Source: Chitinophagales bacterium (GTDB lineage: Bacteria > Bacteroidota > Bacteroidia > Chitinophagales > Chitinophagaceae). From it: a stretch of 64,000 nucleotides of DNA. The stretch spans positions 209,449-273,448 of the forward strand of contig JAFLBM010000001.1 in the NCBI GenBank assembly GCA_017303455.1. Direction: 5' to 3'. The translations under genes were made by a program, and so were the position numbers. Below are positions 1 to 8,385 of the stretch, one piece after another. Each line of letters opens with the position of its first letter. Position 1 is the stretch's first letter. The notes below the pieces were generated by a model, which was not told the DNA's origin, ran no database searches, and saw nothing but the letters and a program-made list of their open reading frames with translations.

Positions 1-1
1 T

Positions 2-3000
2 AACTCAGGTGGATTTGTAACGACTACAGTCAACCTGCCGGCTTCTGCCAACGGCCAAATTGTTGTTTTCCGTTTCCGCAGAGCGACAGATTCCAGCATT
101 GGCGGAACTGGGGCTTTTATAGATGGAATAACAGTGGCAGGTTCAGATTGTAACCTCCCCTGTACTTCTCCCAGTTTTACTACACAACCTGTGAACGTTG
201 CAGTTTGTTCCGGGTCCAACGGATCATTCACCATTGCCTCGACAGGTATTCCAACCCCAACCTATCAATGGCAGGTAAATACAGGAAGTGGTTTTGTAAA
301 CGTAACAAATAGCGGTGTTTATTCCGGTGCCACCACAGCCACATTAACCCTGACTTTGCCAACACTTGCTATGAACGGGTATACCTACAGGTGTGTGGCA
401 ACTAATTTCTGTGCTGCTGTTAACTCCAATGTGGTTAGCCTGGCAGTAAACCCGATTCCAACACTCACTGTGGCAGTAAGCAGCCAATGTTCTCCATCAA
501 CTATCACTGCAAGTGGTACATCAACTTCTTATAGCTGGACACCCGCAGCAGGATTGAGTGCAACTACCGGCTCGTCTGTGGTTGCTACACCAGCCAGTAC
601 CACAACTTATACAGTTACGGGAACAATTGGTGCAACAGGTTGCTCCACGTCTGCTGCTTTTGTTGTGCAGGCATCACCCCCTCCGCCTGTTATAACGCCT
701 GCGGCTTCTACTATCTGTGCCGGTTCTTTCCAGGCATTAACAGTTCCGCCATCCCCGGCTATATTCAGTACTTCAGCACCAATCAGTATTGCTGCATCCG
801 GTACTGCAAGTCCATATCCATCTATCCTTTCCGCAACCGGATTACCAACATCCGGGGTTAGAGTAAAATCGGTTACCCTTAACGGTGTAGCACATACTTT
901 CCCTGATGATGTTGATATAGTATTACAATCTCCTACAGGGGTAAATGTGGTATTAATGTCTGACGTAGGCGGAGCTAATGCTCTGACCGGACAGAACTTT
1001 ACATTTGATGATGCTGCTGCAGCTTTGATGAGTGATGGTGGACTTAATGCTTCAGGTACATACCGTCCCACTAATTATGGTGCAACGGATACCTGGGTTG
1101 CCCCCGGTCCCGGTGCTTTAACACAGGCCACACCAGCCTTAGCAGCTTTCACAGGCAATGCAAACGGAAACTGGCGTCTCTTTGTGGTAGATGATCTGGG
1201 TGGTGATGCAGGTTCAATCGCCGGCTGGAGTATTACATTTGAAGTGGGTACTGCCCAGTGGACTCCTGTAACCGGCCTATTCCTTGATGCCGCAGGAACC
1301 ATTCCTTATACAGCCGGTACTTATGCAAGTACAGTTTATGCCAGCCCTGCTACAACGACTACATACAGTGCTACTTCTACATTAGGTGCCTGCACAGCCC
1401 CCGGGACAGCTACTGCTACGGTTACTGTTAACCCGGCTCCAACATTATCAGTAACACCAACTACTGCCTGCGGACCTGTGACCTTAACAGCTTCAGGTAA
1501 TTCTAACAGCTATAGCTGGTCTCCGGCAGCAGGACTCAGCGGTACAACCGGGGCATCTGTAACAGCTAATCCGACTGTTAATACCGTTTATACGGTAACC
1601 GGTACTATTACTGCTACTGGTTGTACAAGATCTGTGACCGCAACCGTAAATGCAACTCCTGCAGCACCTGTTGTTACTCCAACAGCAATTACGCTTTGTC
1701 CCGGTGGAATTGCAACGCTTTCGGTGCCCAGTTCAGGTACTGTTTCCTCAAGTGGAACAATAACTATTCCTAATTCCGGTCCAGCCACGCCTTATCCATC
1801 AGCAATCAGTGTAAGCGGGTTGCCGCCTGTAGGGGCCACTGTAGCGTCCGTTACTATTAATGGAATAACACATACTTTCCCTGGTGATATTGATATATTG
1901 CTGCAATCGCCTTCAGGTACCAACGTTGTGCTGATGTCTGATGCAGGCGGAGGAACAGATATAAACGGTATCAACATCAGCTTTAGTGATGCTGCACCTG
2001 CAGTTTTACCAGGTGCGCTGGTTACGGGTACATTCAGACCTACCAATGTTGGTGCAACGGATGATTTCCCTGCTCCTGGTCCCGGTTCCGTAACACAGGC
2101 TACACCAACTTTATCATCGTTTACCGGTAACCCGAACGGTAACTGGAACCTATTTGTCGTTGATGATGCAGGAGGTGATTTAGGTTCTATTACAAGCTGG
2201 AGTATTACCTTCAATTTTACCCGTCCACAATGGTCACCAGCGGCTGGCTTATTTACGAATATTACTGCAACCACTCCATATGTTGCCGGTACATTGGTTT
2301 CAACCGTGTATGCATCACCAACTGCTACGACCACTTATTCAGCAACCGTTTCTACACCAACCTGTACTTCACCTGCAGGAACTGCTGTAGTTACTGTACT
2401 GCAACCAGTGACTGTGACCACCCAACCCGCCAGCCAAACCGTTTGCCAGGGTGCTAATGCTACTTTCACTGCTGTGATCGGAGGAACTACTCCAAGTTAT
2501 CAATGGCAGGTAAGTACTGATGCGGGAGCCACCTGGACGAATATTGCAGGTGCTAACAATGCATCAGTGGTTATTCCGGCGGTTACTACGGCATCTAATG
2601 GTTTCAGGTATCGGGTCATCGCCACCAACAGTTGTTCAACTATTACTTCAAACGGTGCTGCTACTTTAACAGTAACAACACCAAGTGCTATAACAATTAC
2701 ACCGTTACCGGCAAGAATATGTCTCAGTGATACATTGGTTGCTTTATCTGCATCACCGGTAGGTGGCAGTTGGAGTGGTATCGGTGTATCCGGTAACAAT
2801 TTTGTACCACCTGCTACAGCCGTAGGTACATATACATTGACCTATAGCTACAATAATACTGCTGGTTGTGCAAGCACAGGTACTGTAATTGCAAGGGTGC
2901 AGGATTGCCCTGAGCGTATTGTTCGCCTGGCGGATAATGCCGTTATCCTGTTCCCGAATCCGAATGACGGAAGATTTAATATTCGTATCAACAGTACCTT

Positions 3001-3199
3001 GTATAATTACCTTGGAATGAGAGTATATACTGCCGGCGGCCAGTTGGTAAGGATACAAAATTTCAATGGTCTTGTATTTGGAAGAGTGATACCGATTGAT
3101 CTGACCAATCTTCCTGGCGGTACTTACATGGTTAAGTTCTACTATGATGATGGTGTAAGAACTTCTGAGAAGACATTCCCGGTTATTGTAGGAAAATAA
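2..3199 (+). CDS. T9SS-sorted surface protein, 3' part (5' end outside the window)
   Basis: The frame is open from base 2, so the gene starts upstream of the window; the GTG at 134 is only the first start codon inside it. What is visible: an Ig-like segment, then two copies of a block of about 325 residues. Each copy has a cysteine-containing Ig-like part, a jelly-roll domain like the proprotein convertase P-domain (VDIVLQSPTG and NWRLFVVDD in copy 1, IDILLQSPSG and NWNLFVVDD in copy 2) and a TTTYSAT-rich module. A further Ig-like domain and a C-terminal T9SS type A sorting domain follow (FPNPNDGRF, then LPGGTYMVKF). The protein should cross the outer membrane through the type IX system and be anchored or released. 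The role is inferred to be adhesin-like or protease-associated; any catalytic part would lie upstream. Composition is rich in Thr, Ser and Ala. Confidence 0.88.
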   Translation, partial: NSGGFVTTTVNLPASANGQIVVFRFRRATDSSIGGTGAFIDGITVAGSDCNLPCTSPSFTTQPVNVAVCSGSNGSFTIASTGIPTPTYQWQVNTGSGFVNVTNSGVYSGATTATLTLTLPTLAMNGYTYRCVATNFCAAVNSNVVSLAVNPIPTLTVAVSSQCSPSTITASGTSTSYSWTPAAGLSATTGSSVVATPASTTTYTVTGTIGATGCSTSAAFVVQASPPPPVITPAASTICAGSFQALTVPPSPAIFSTSAPISIAASGTASPYPSILSATGLPTSGVRVKSVTLNGVAHTFPDDVDIVLQSPTGVNVVLMSDVGGANALTGQNFTFDDAAAALMSDGGLNASGTYRPTNYGATDTWVAPGPGALTQATPALAAFTGNANGNWRLFVVDDLGGDAGSIAGWSITFEVGTAQWTPVTGLFLDAAGTIPYTAGTYASTVYASPATTTTYSATSTLGACTAPGTATATVTVNPAPTLSVTPTTACGPVTLTASGNSNSYSWSPAAGLSGTTGASVTANPTVNTVYTVTGTITATGCTRSVTATVNATPAAPVVTPTAITLCPGGIATLSVPSSGTVSSSGTITIPNSGPATPYPSAISVSGLPPVGATVASVTINGITHTFPGDIDILLQSPSGTNVVLMSDAGGGTDINGINISFSDAAPAVLPGALVTGTFRPTNVGATDDFPAPGPGSVTQATPTLSSFTGNPNGNWNLFVVDDAGGDLGSITSWSITFNFTRPQWSPAAGLFTNITATTPYVAGTLVSTVYASPTATTTYSATVSTPTCTSPAGTAVVTVLQPVTVTTQPASQTVCQGANATFTAVIGGTTPSYQWQVSTDAGATWTNIAGANNASVVIPAVTTASNGFRYRVIATNSCSTITSNGAATLTVTTPSAITITPLPARICLSDTLVALSASPVGGSWSGIGVSGNNFVPPATAVGTYTLTYSYNNTAGCASTGTVIARVQDCPERIVRLADNAVILFPNPNDGRFNIRINSTLYNYLGMRVYTAGGQLVRIQNFNGLVFGRVIPIDLTNLPGGTYMVKFYYDDGVRTSEKTFPVIVGK
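449..2402 (+). repeat. Tandem duplication of a ~980-bp P-domain unit
   Basis: Unit A runs from about 449 to 1428 and unit B from about 1430 to 2402. Both encode the same order: a PTL(T/S)V start, the SY-SW-(T/S)PAAGLS segment, TTYTVTGTI or its variant, the P-domain, and a (Q)W(T/S)P(V/A)(T/A)GLF module. The units differ at many positions, so this is an old duplication. Boundaries are estimated from the translated repeat. Confidence 0.8.
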
Positions 3200-3235
3200 A
3201 AGCGTAAGAACGAAAGAAAGAAAACTAAGGATAGA

Positions 3236-3264
3236 GCATCCGCCAACCGGCGGATGCTTTTTTA
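3236..3264 (+). terminator. Rho-independent terminator of the T9SS gene
   Basis: A perfect 9-bp stem, GCATCCGCC / GGCGGATGC, with an AACC loop is followed by a T-rich tract. It lies 37 nt after the stop codon. The ATCCGCC/GGCGGAT arms recur in the lpxA leader at 15715-15735. Confidence 0.85.
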
Positions 3265-3282
3265 TTTATTCAGGCGGCGGGT

Positions 3283-3290
3283 TATTTTTG
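3283..3290 (+). promoter_or_regulatory. -7 promoter element TATTTTTG of the M23 gene
   Basis: It matches the Bacteroidota -7 consensus TAnnTTTG and ends 7 nt before the ATG at 3298, so transcription probably starts at or next to the start codon. No clear -33 TTG was found. Confidence 0.5.
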
Positions 3291-3297
3291 TAATCGT

Positions 3298-4005
3298 ATG
3301 TCATTAGTAGCAATAGAAGATATATTGAAAAATTACAGGCATGACTTTGCCCCGGTTGTACCTTTTCAGCCTGAAACGGACAGGTTACTACAATTAGATT
3401 TTACGGTAGCGAATACTGAGCTTACAGCAGACATATTGAACAACACAGGTAAATTCTGTGACTATATCAATCAAAAACTAAAAGTGGCTGCGGCAAAGTA
3501 TGGTATAGGAGGTTATAATGAACACCGGACTGTTTACAGCAGAAGTCCTGTATTTGATGCGGAAAGGACAGGAGAAGAACCAAGACGCTTACACCTGGGC
3601 ACAGATATATGGGGCGATGCAGGAACAGCGGTCATGGCACCTTTAGACAGCGTGGTGCATAGTTTTGCATTCAACGACCGCTTCGGTGATTATGGTACGA
3701 CGATCATTCTTTCACATGTGCTGGAAGGAATAAGTTTTTATACACTTTATGGTCACCTGGGTTTGGATTCGATCATGAATTTGGAGGAGGGAAAACCTAT
3801 ACAGAAAGGGGAAGTGTTTGCCAACTTTGGCATCCCGGAAGAAAATGGTCACTGGCCGCCGCATCTTCATTTCCAGGTCGTGAAAGACTTACAGGGGTGG
3901 AAGGGTGATTATCCCGGCGTTTGTAAGTTTACGGAAAGGGAAACATACCTGCAGAACTGTCCCGACCCGGATCTATTGTTACAATTCAACCAGTACATAG
4001 GGTAA
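3298..4005 (+). CDS. M23 family (LytM-type) metallopeptidase
   Basis: This is a zinc metallopeptidase-like protein of 235 residues. The LytM zinc motifs are present: H99-L-G-T-D103 and the H189-L-H191 pair in PPHLHFQ. Members of the family cleave peptide cross-bridges in peptidoglycan. The N-terminal ~90 residues resemble no domain I recognise, and there is no signal peptide or lipobox. Export is therefore unclear, and it could act on a cytoplasmic or atypical substrate. It stands alone between the T9SS terminator and ruvB. The start is supported by the -7 element directly upstream. The family call is firm; the substrate is not known. Confidence 0.85.
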   Translation: MSLVAIEDILKNYRHDFAPVVPFQPETDRLLQLDFTVANTELTADILNNTGKFCDYINQKLKVAAAKYGIGGYNEHRTVYSRSPVFDAERTGEEPRRLHLGTDIWGDAGTAVMAPLDSVVHSFAFNDRFGDYGTTIILSHVLEGISFYTLYGHLGLDSIMNLEEGKPIQKGEVFANFGIPEENGHWPPHLHFQVVKDLQGWKGDYPGVCKFTERETYLQNCPDPDLLLQFNQYIG

Positions 4006-4073
4006 TTCGCATTCTCATTTTAACCTGCTGTATTTTTTTTATCCTGTTAACGGATTGGGAGTAAATTTACAGC

Positions 4074-5105
4074 ATGGCGAATTCCAACCTGAATACGGAA
4101 AAAGATGGGCTGAGTGCAGCGGATAAAGAATTTGAAAATAATATCCGGCCTGCGCAGATGGAGGATTTTGCAGGCCAGGCACAGGTAATCGAGAATCTCC
4201 GGATTTTTATCAAGGCGGCCAAGATCAGGGGAGAGGCATTGGATCATGTGTTATTCCATGGCCCTCCTGGTTTGGGAAAAACTACTTTATCCAGGATCGT
4301 AGCCAATGAACTCGGTGTTAATATCAAGGAAACTTCCGGACCCGTTATTGAAAAGCCCGGTGACCTTGCAGGGCTGTTAACGAACCTGGAGCCTAACGAT
4401 GTATTGTTTATTGATGAGATACACCGGCTGAGTACAGTGGTAGAGGAATATCTCTACGCAGCTATGGAAGATTACCGGATTGATATCATGATCGACAGTG
4501 GCCCCAATGCAAGAAGTATTCAGCTTACATTGAATCCATTTACACTGATCGGTGCCACTACAAGAAGCGGGTTGCTTACTGCCCCGTTATTATCCCGTTT
4601 TGCAATCAAATCCAGGCTGGAATATTATTCAGCCGCAACATTGAATAAGATCATTCATCGTTCTGCCGGTATTTTAAATACTAAAATATCAAACGATGCT
4701 GTTGCGGAGATCGGAAGAAGAAGCCGCGGCACTCCCCGTATCGCCAATGGATTATTAAGAAGAGTAAGAGACTTTGCACAAGTGCTGAATGACGGGGAGA
4801 TCGATTTGGGTATCACACAACATGCACTGAAAGCATTGAATGTGGATGAATACGGCCTGGATGATATGGACAACCGCATCCTGCTGACGATCATTGATAA
4901 ATTCAAAGGAGGTCCGGTTGGCATAACAACCATTGCCACTGCCGTTGGTGAAGAAGCCGGCACATTAGAAGAAGTGTACGAGCCATTCCTGATCCAGGAA
5001 GGATTTATGCAGCGTACGCCGAGAGGCAGGGAGGTAACCGCAAAAGCGTATGAACATTTAGGCAGAAAAGGCTTTACAGGGCCAGGCCAGAAAGAATTAT
5101 TTTAA
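4074..5105 (+). CDS. ruvB: Holliday junction branch migration helicase RuvB
   Basis: RuvB is the hexameric AAA+ motor that works with RuvA to move Holliday junctions during recombinational repair. At 343 residues it has normal length. Visible motifs: Walker [10 protein letters not shown] at 63-71, Walker B LFIDEIH at 111-117, sensor 1 GATTR at 160-164 and the PLLSRF arginine-finger segment near 171-176. The C-terminal winged helix includes [10 protein letters not shown] and the GPVGITTIA region. ruvA and ruvC are not in this window. The ATG at 4074 leaves a short N-terminal extension before the conserved [12 protein letters not shown] segment, which is common in this family. Confidence 0.97.
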   Translation: MANSNLNTEKDGLSAADKEFENNIRPAQMEDFAGQAQVIENLRIFIKAAKIRGEALDHVLFHGPPGLGKTTLSRIVANELGVNIKETSGPVIEKPGDLAGLLTNLEPNDVLFIDEIHRLSTVVEEYLYAAMEDYRIDIMIDSGPNARSIQLTLNPFTLIGATTRSGLLTAPLLSRFAIKSRLEYYSAATLNKIIHRSAGILNTKISNDAVAEIGRRSRGTPRIANGLLRRVRDFAQVLNDGEIDLGITQHALKALNVDEYGLDDMDNRILLTIIDKFKGGPVGITTIATAVGEEAGTLEEVYEPFLIQEGFMQRTPRGREVTAKAYEHLGRKGFTGPGQKELF

Positions 5106-5145
5106 TGCAGCGATGATGTTAGTACTGCTGTCAGGGTTTTAGAAT

Positions 5146-5499
5146 ATGAAACATTATTTTATTATATCTCTCATTTTCCTTTTTACATTCTCAGCATGTA
5201 AAAAAAACCAGCAAGATAGCCAAGGGGATAACTGGTTTCATATTGAAATAAGAACGCCAGCCAATTTTGATTGTAAAGTACCTGAAATAATTTTTCTTGA
5301 CCGGCAGCAGGAAGCATACCAAATTATAGGAGACAGCCGTGGCATTTATTTGGCATCTGGGTTGCCTAAAGTATTATATCCTGTTGGTGCCAGGCTGTAT
5401 GTATCAATTGAACGGCCGGCGGCAAGCCAGCAGTTGGTATGTACCACCATGGGCCCGGGGGCCATTTGGTCACAAGTACTTATTAAATCCGTTAAATAA
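5146..5499 (+). CDS. Small hypothetical lipoprotein
   Basis: This 117-residue protein has a lipoprotein signal peptide: charged start, hydrophobic stretch, lipobox FSAC with Cys18. The following KK and QQDSQ suggest a surface-exposed or periplasmic tether. The rest is a small domain with one further Cys pair (C43 and a Cys near residue 105) that I do not recognise. It lies 40 nt after ruvB and is followed by a hairpin shared with the convergent response regulator. No function can be assigned. Confidence 0.7.
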   Translation: MKHYFIISLIFLFTFSACKKNQQDSQGDNWFHIEIRTPANFDCKVPEIIFLDRQQEAYQIIGDSRGIYLASGLPKVLYPVGARLYVSIERPAASQQLVCTTMGPGAIWSQVLIKSVK

Positions 5500-5530
5500 A
5501 AAAAGGATTACTCGTTTCCCGGTAATCCTT
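5493..5530 (-). terminator. Terminator between convergent genes, strongest for the minus strand
   Basis: The stem AAGGATTAC (5503-5511) pairs with GTAATCCTT (5522-5530). On the minus strand it is followed by a run of eight T, so it should terminate the response-regulator transcript. On the plus strand the T tract is poor. Confidence 0.7.
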
Positions 5531-5557
5531 CAAGTGTATAAATTCTGGTTCAGCGTA

Positions 5558-6253
5558 TTATTGTACTACTAACCTGAATCCATTTCCATGGATATTCACG
5601 ATCTCGATCCTGGGATCATCTTTCAGGTATTTACGCAGTTTGGCAATATATACATCCATACTGCGGCCATTGAAATAAGTATCGCTGCCCCAGATCTTTT
5701 TTAATGCCTGCTCTCTCGGCAACAGGTCATTCAGGTGTTCAGCCAGCATTTTCAGCAACTCATTCTCTTTGGGAGATAAAGTTTGGGTAACCCCGCCATG
5801 AATTAACTGGCGAAGCTTGGGATTGAAATGATAAGTAGAAAGATCGAATTCTTTATTCTCACTTTCCCGGTTGATCTCTTCATTCCTTTTCAGGATCGCT
5901 TTGATCTTCAGCATCAGTACTTCACTGTCAAAAGGTTTGGTGATATAATCATCAGCACCCAGTTTATAGCCCTGGATGATATCATCCTTCATGGTTTTAG
6001 CACTCAGGAAGAACAGGGGAATATCCGGATCCACATCTCTTATTTCTTCAGCCAGGGTGAAGCCGTCCATATTGGGCATCATCACATCCAGCAGGCAGAG
6101 TTCAAATTTTTCCCGTTGAAAAGCAGCCAGCCCGAGGCGGCCATCTCTTTCCAGCGTTACATCATAGTCATTCAGTTCCAGGTAATTTTTCAGCACACTT
6201 CCGAGGTTCGGATCATCTTCGCACAACAAAATTTTTGGTTTCTTAGCATCCAT
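5558..6253 (-). CDS. OmpR/PhoB-family two-component response regulator
   Basis: This 231-residue DNA-binding response regulator has an N-terminal receiver domain. Acidic residues lie at 13-14 (CEDD), the phosphoacceptor is D56 in LLDVMMP, S84 is the switch residue, and the conserved lysine is in TKPF near 106. The C-terminal winged helix-turn-helix (about 130-230) ends with SMDVYIAKLRKYLKDD and the beta-hairpin GNGFRLVV. The layout resembles RprY-type regulators of Bacteroidota. No sensor kinase is adjacent, so the partner must be encoded elsewhere. It is transcribed away from the GroES-like gene, with about 140 bp between them. Confidence 0.93.
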   Translation of the reverse strand: MDAKKPKILLCEDDPNLGSVLKNYLELNDYDVTLERDGRLGLAAFQREKFELCLLDVMMPNMDGFTLAEEIRDVDPDIPLFFLSAKTMKDDIIQGYKLGADDYITKPFDSEVLMLKIKAILKRNEEINRESENKEFDLSTYHFNPKLRQLIHGGVTQTLSPKENELLKMLAEHLNDLLPREQALKKIWGSDTYFNGRSMDVYIAKLRKYLKDDPRIEIVNIHGNGFRLVVQ

Positions 6254-6375
6254 GGTTTGTAAAATTTAATTCATATATAAGAGGACAAATAAAAGTAAAT
6301 CATTTACCAAACATCTGAACAGGTGAATAATATTTTGTTAAGAGTCCCTTTACCAGCCGTTTGGCAGCTATTTTC

Positions 6376-6383
6376 TACATTTG
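6376..6383 (+). promoter_or_regulatory. -7 promoter element TACATTTG of the GroES-like gene
   Basis: It matches TAnnTTTG and ends 17 nt before the ATG at 6401. A TTTGG lies close upstream, but at non-consensus spacing. Confidence 0.4.
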
Positions 6384-6400
6384 TCAATTAATTGCTGATT

Positions 6401-6778
6401 ATGGCCATGCATATTACACCCGATAACCGTTTAAAAAAGCTGATTGTAATCGGTGACCGCTTACTGATTAAACCTACCAAGCCGGATGAAAAAACGGCCA
6501 GCGGCCTCTACCTGCCGCCCGGTGTGCAGGAGAAGGAAAAAGTACAACAGGGTTATGTGATCAAAGCAGGCCCCGGTTACGCCATTCCCATGCCGGTGGA
6601 AGATGAACCCTGGAAAACGGAGGAAGACAAAGTGAAATATGTGCCGCTGCAGGCCCGGGAAGGTGACCTGGCGATCTTCCTGGTAAGCGGTGCCACCGAA
6701 GTGATGTACGAAGACCAGAAATATTTTATCGTGCCGCAGGGGGCAATCCTGATGCTGGAAAGAGAAGAAGATTTGTAA
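6401..6778 (+). CDS. GroES-like co-chaperone family protein
   Basis: This 125-residue protein follows the GroES fold: LIVIGDRLLIKP at the start, a mobile-loop-like segment with SGLYLPPG, a GYVIKAGPG strand, and the end FLVSGATEVMYED...IVPQGAILML. It is longer than classical GroES because of an insertion of roughly 25-30 residues (about 50-80, including EDEPWKTEEDKVKYVPLQ). It is not next to groEL, so it is probably a divergent paralogue and not the main co-chaperonin. I start it at ATG 6401 and not at the TTG at 6392, because 6401 follows the -7 element at a sensible distance. It is upstream of and co-directional with the HerA-like ATPase. Confidence 0.8.
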   Translation: MAMHITPDNRLKKLIVIGDRLLIKPTKPDEKTASGLYLPPGVQEKEKVQQGYVIKAGPGYAIPMPVEDEPWKTEEDKVKYVPLQAREGDLAIFLVSGATEVMYEDQKYFIVPQGAILMLEREEDL

Positions 6779-6831
6779 ACTTCATTTAATTATGCCTCTA
6801 TTTCCAGTAACTTCCAGCCAAAATTTTATCC

Positions 6832-8385
6832 ATGACAGATAATGAAAAATTCATCCGGGTAGTTAAAGACGGGTATAGCTTCAAAGGCGAATCGTTTAAG
6901 ATCGGTTGTGCTATGCTGGACGGCACTGTTGTGAGTGGTGCGGATGTACTGATACCGATGAAAACACTGAACCGTCATGGATTGATTGCGGGTGCTACCG
7001 GTACAGGTAAAACGAAAACACTGCAGATGCTGAGCGAAGGATTGAGTGATGCCAGTATCCCAGTTTTACTGATGGATATCAAAGGGGACCTGAGTGGCAT
7101 TGCAGCAGCAGGCATAGTGAATGATAAAATAACAGACCGCTGCCAGAAATTGAATATTGAATTCAAACCCGCTGCTTACCCGGTGGACCTGCTGACGCTT
7201 AGTAACCAGAAAGGTGCCCGGCTGAGAGCCACGGTGAGTGAGTTTGGCCCGGTATTGTTATCAAAAATCCTTGGGCTGAATGATACACAAGGTGGTTTTG
7301 TGGCTATGATCTTTAAGTATTGTGATGATACGAAGCTGCCATTGCTCGACCTGAAAGATTTTATTAAAGTGTTGCAATATGTAAGTGATGAAGGAAAAGC
7401 AGAGATGGAAAAAAACTATGGCAAAATTTCCACTACTTCTACCGGAACTATCCTGCGTAAAGTGATTGAACTGCAACAGCAGGGGGCCGATGTTTTCTTT
7501 GGTGAAAAAAGCTTTGAAGTGGATGACCTGATGCGCATCAGTGATGATGGCAGGGGGATGATCTCTATTGTAAGGGTAACGGACCTGCAGGACAGGCCCA
7601 AACTGTTCTCCACTTTTATGCTGCAATTACTGGCCGAGTTATATGCTTCCTGCCCGGAGGAAGGGGATATGGATAAACCCAAACTGGTGATGTTCATTGA
7701 TGAGGCACACCTTATTTTCCAGGAAGCGAATGACGCCCTGCTGCAGCAAATTGAAACGATCATCAAACTGATCCGGTCAAAAGGGATCGGGATCTATTTC
7801 TGTACACAAAACCCCATGGATGTACCGGCTTCGGTGCTGGCTCAATTAGGATTGAAAGTACAGCATGCTTTAAGGGCATTCACGGCCGCCGACCGGAAAG
7901 TGATTAAACAAACTTCAGAGAACTATCCAGAAACTGAATTTTATAAAACAGAAGACCTGATCACCCGGCTCGGTACGGGAGAGGCGTTAGTCACAATATT
8001 GAATGAAAAAGGTATCCCCACGCCATTGGTGCATTGCATGATCCGGCCACCGCAGAGCCGGATGGATATCCTGTCTGATATGGAAATTGATTCCATTGTT
8101 GGTCATTCAAAGATCGCTGCAAAATATAACCAGGTCATCGATAGCGAAAGTGCGTACGAGATACTGACAGAAAAACTGGAAGAAGCCTCTAAAAAAGAAG
8201 CCGAAGAAAAGCAGGAAGAAACCGCAGCAAAGAAAGAAAAGAAATCAACAGCTAAAGAGAAAGGGATACTGGATAACCCGGTCGTTAAAAGTATGACCCG
8301 TACGGCCGGTAACACGATCGTAAGAACATTATTGGGTGTATTGGGATTGGGTGGCAGGAGCCGCAGCAGGAAGAGTTTATTTTAG
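6832..8385 (+). CDS. HerA-like ATPase, DUF853 (YjgR) family
   Basis: A 517-residue P-loop ATPase of the HerA/FtsK superfamily, DUF853 branch. Walker A is GATGTGKT at 54-61, just after the NRHGLIAG segment typical of DUF853. Walker B is FIDEAH near 288-293, and the CTQNPMDVP sensor segment follows. The C-terminal ~70 residues are highly charged (Lys/Glu/Ala-rich) and end in a basic GGRSRSRKSLF tail. The cellular role of this family is unsettled; a DNA-translocase activity is inferred from the fold only. The gene converges with recQ and overlaps its 3' end by 9 bp. Confidence 0.9.
   Translation: MTDNEKFIRVVKDGYSFKGESFKIGCAMLDGTVVSGADVLIPMKTLNRHGLIAGATGTGKTKTLQMLSEGLSDASIPVLLMDIKGDLSGIAAAGIVNDKITDRCQKLNIEFKPAAYPVDLLTLSNQKGARLRATVSEFGPVLLSKILGLNDTQGGFVAMIFKYCDDTKLPLLDLKDFIKVLQYVSDEGKAEMEKNYGKISTTSTGTILRKVIELQQQGADVFFGEKSFEVDDLMRISDDGRGMISIVRVTDLQDRPKLFSTFMLQLLAELYASCPEEGDMDKPKLVMFIDEAHLIFQEANDALLQQIETIIKLIRSKGIGIYFCTQNPMDVPASVLAQLGLKVQHALRAFTAADRKVIKQTSENYPETEFYKTEDLITRLGTGEALVTILNEKGIPTPLVHCMIRPPQSRMDILSDMEIDSIVGHSKIAAKYNQVIDSESAYEILTEKLEEASKKEAEEKQEETAAKKEKKSTAKEKGILDNPVVKSMTRTAGNTIVRTLLGVLGLGGRSRSRKSLF

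Noticed and set aside
607..2334. Long minus-strand ORFs inside the T9SS gene
   Set aside because: They are antisense to Thr/Ala-rich repeat domains and show no protein-like motifs; the plus-strand protein is clear.
8377..8385. Frameshift at the HerA-like/recQ junction
   Set aside because: Both genes have complete C-termini and separate stop codons; the 9-bp overlap is an ordinary tail-to-tail arrangement.
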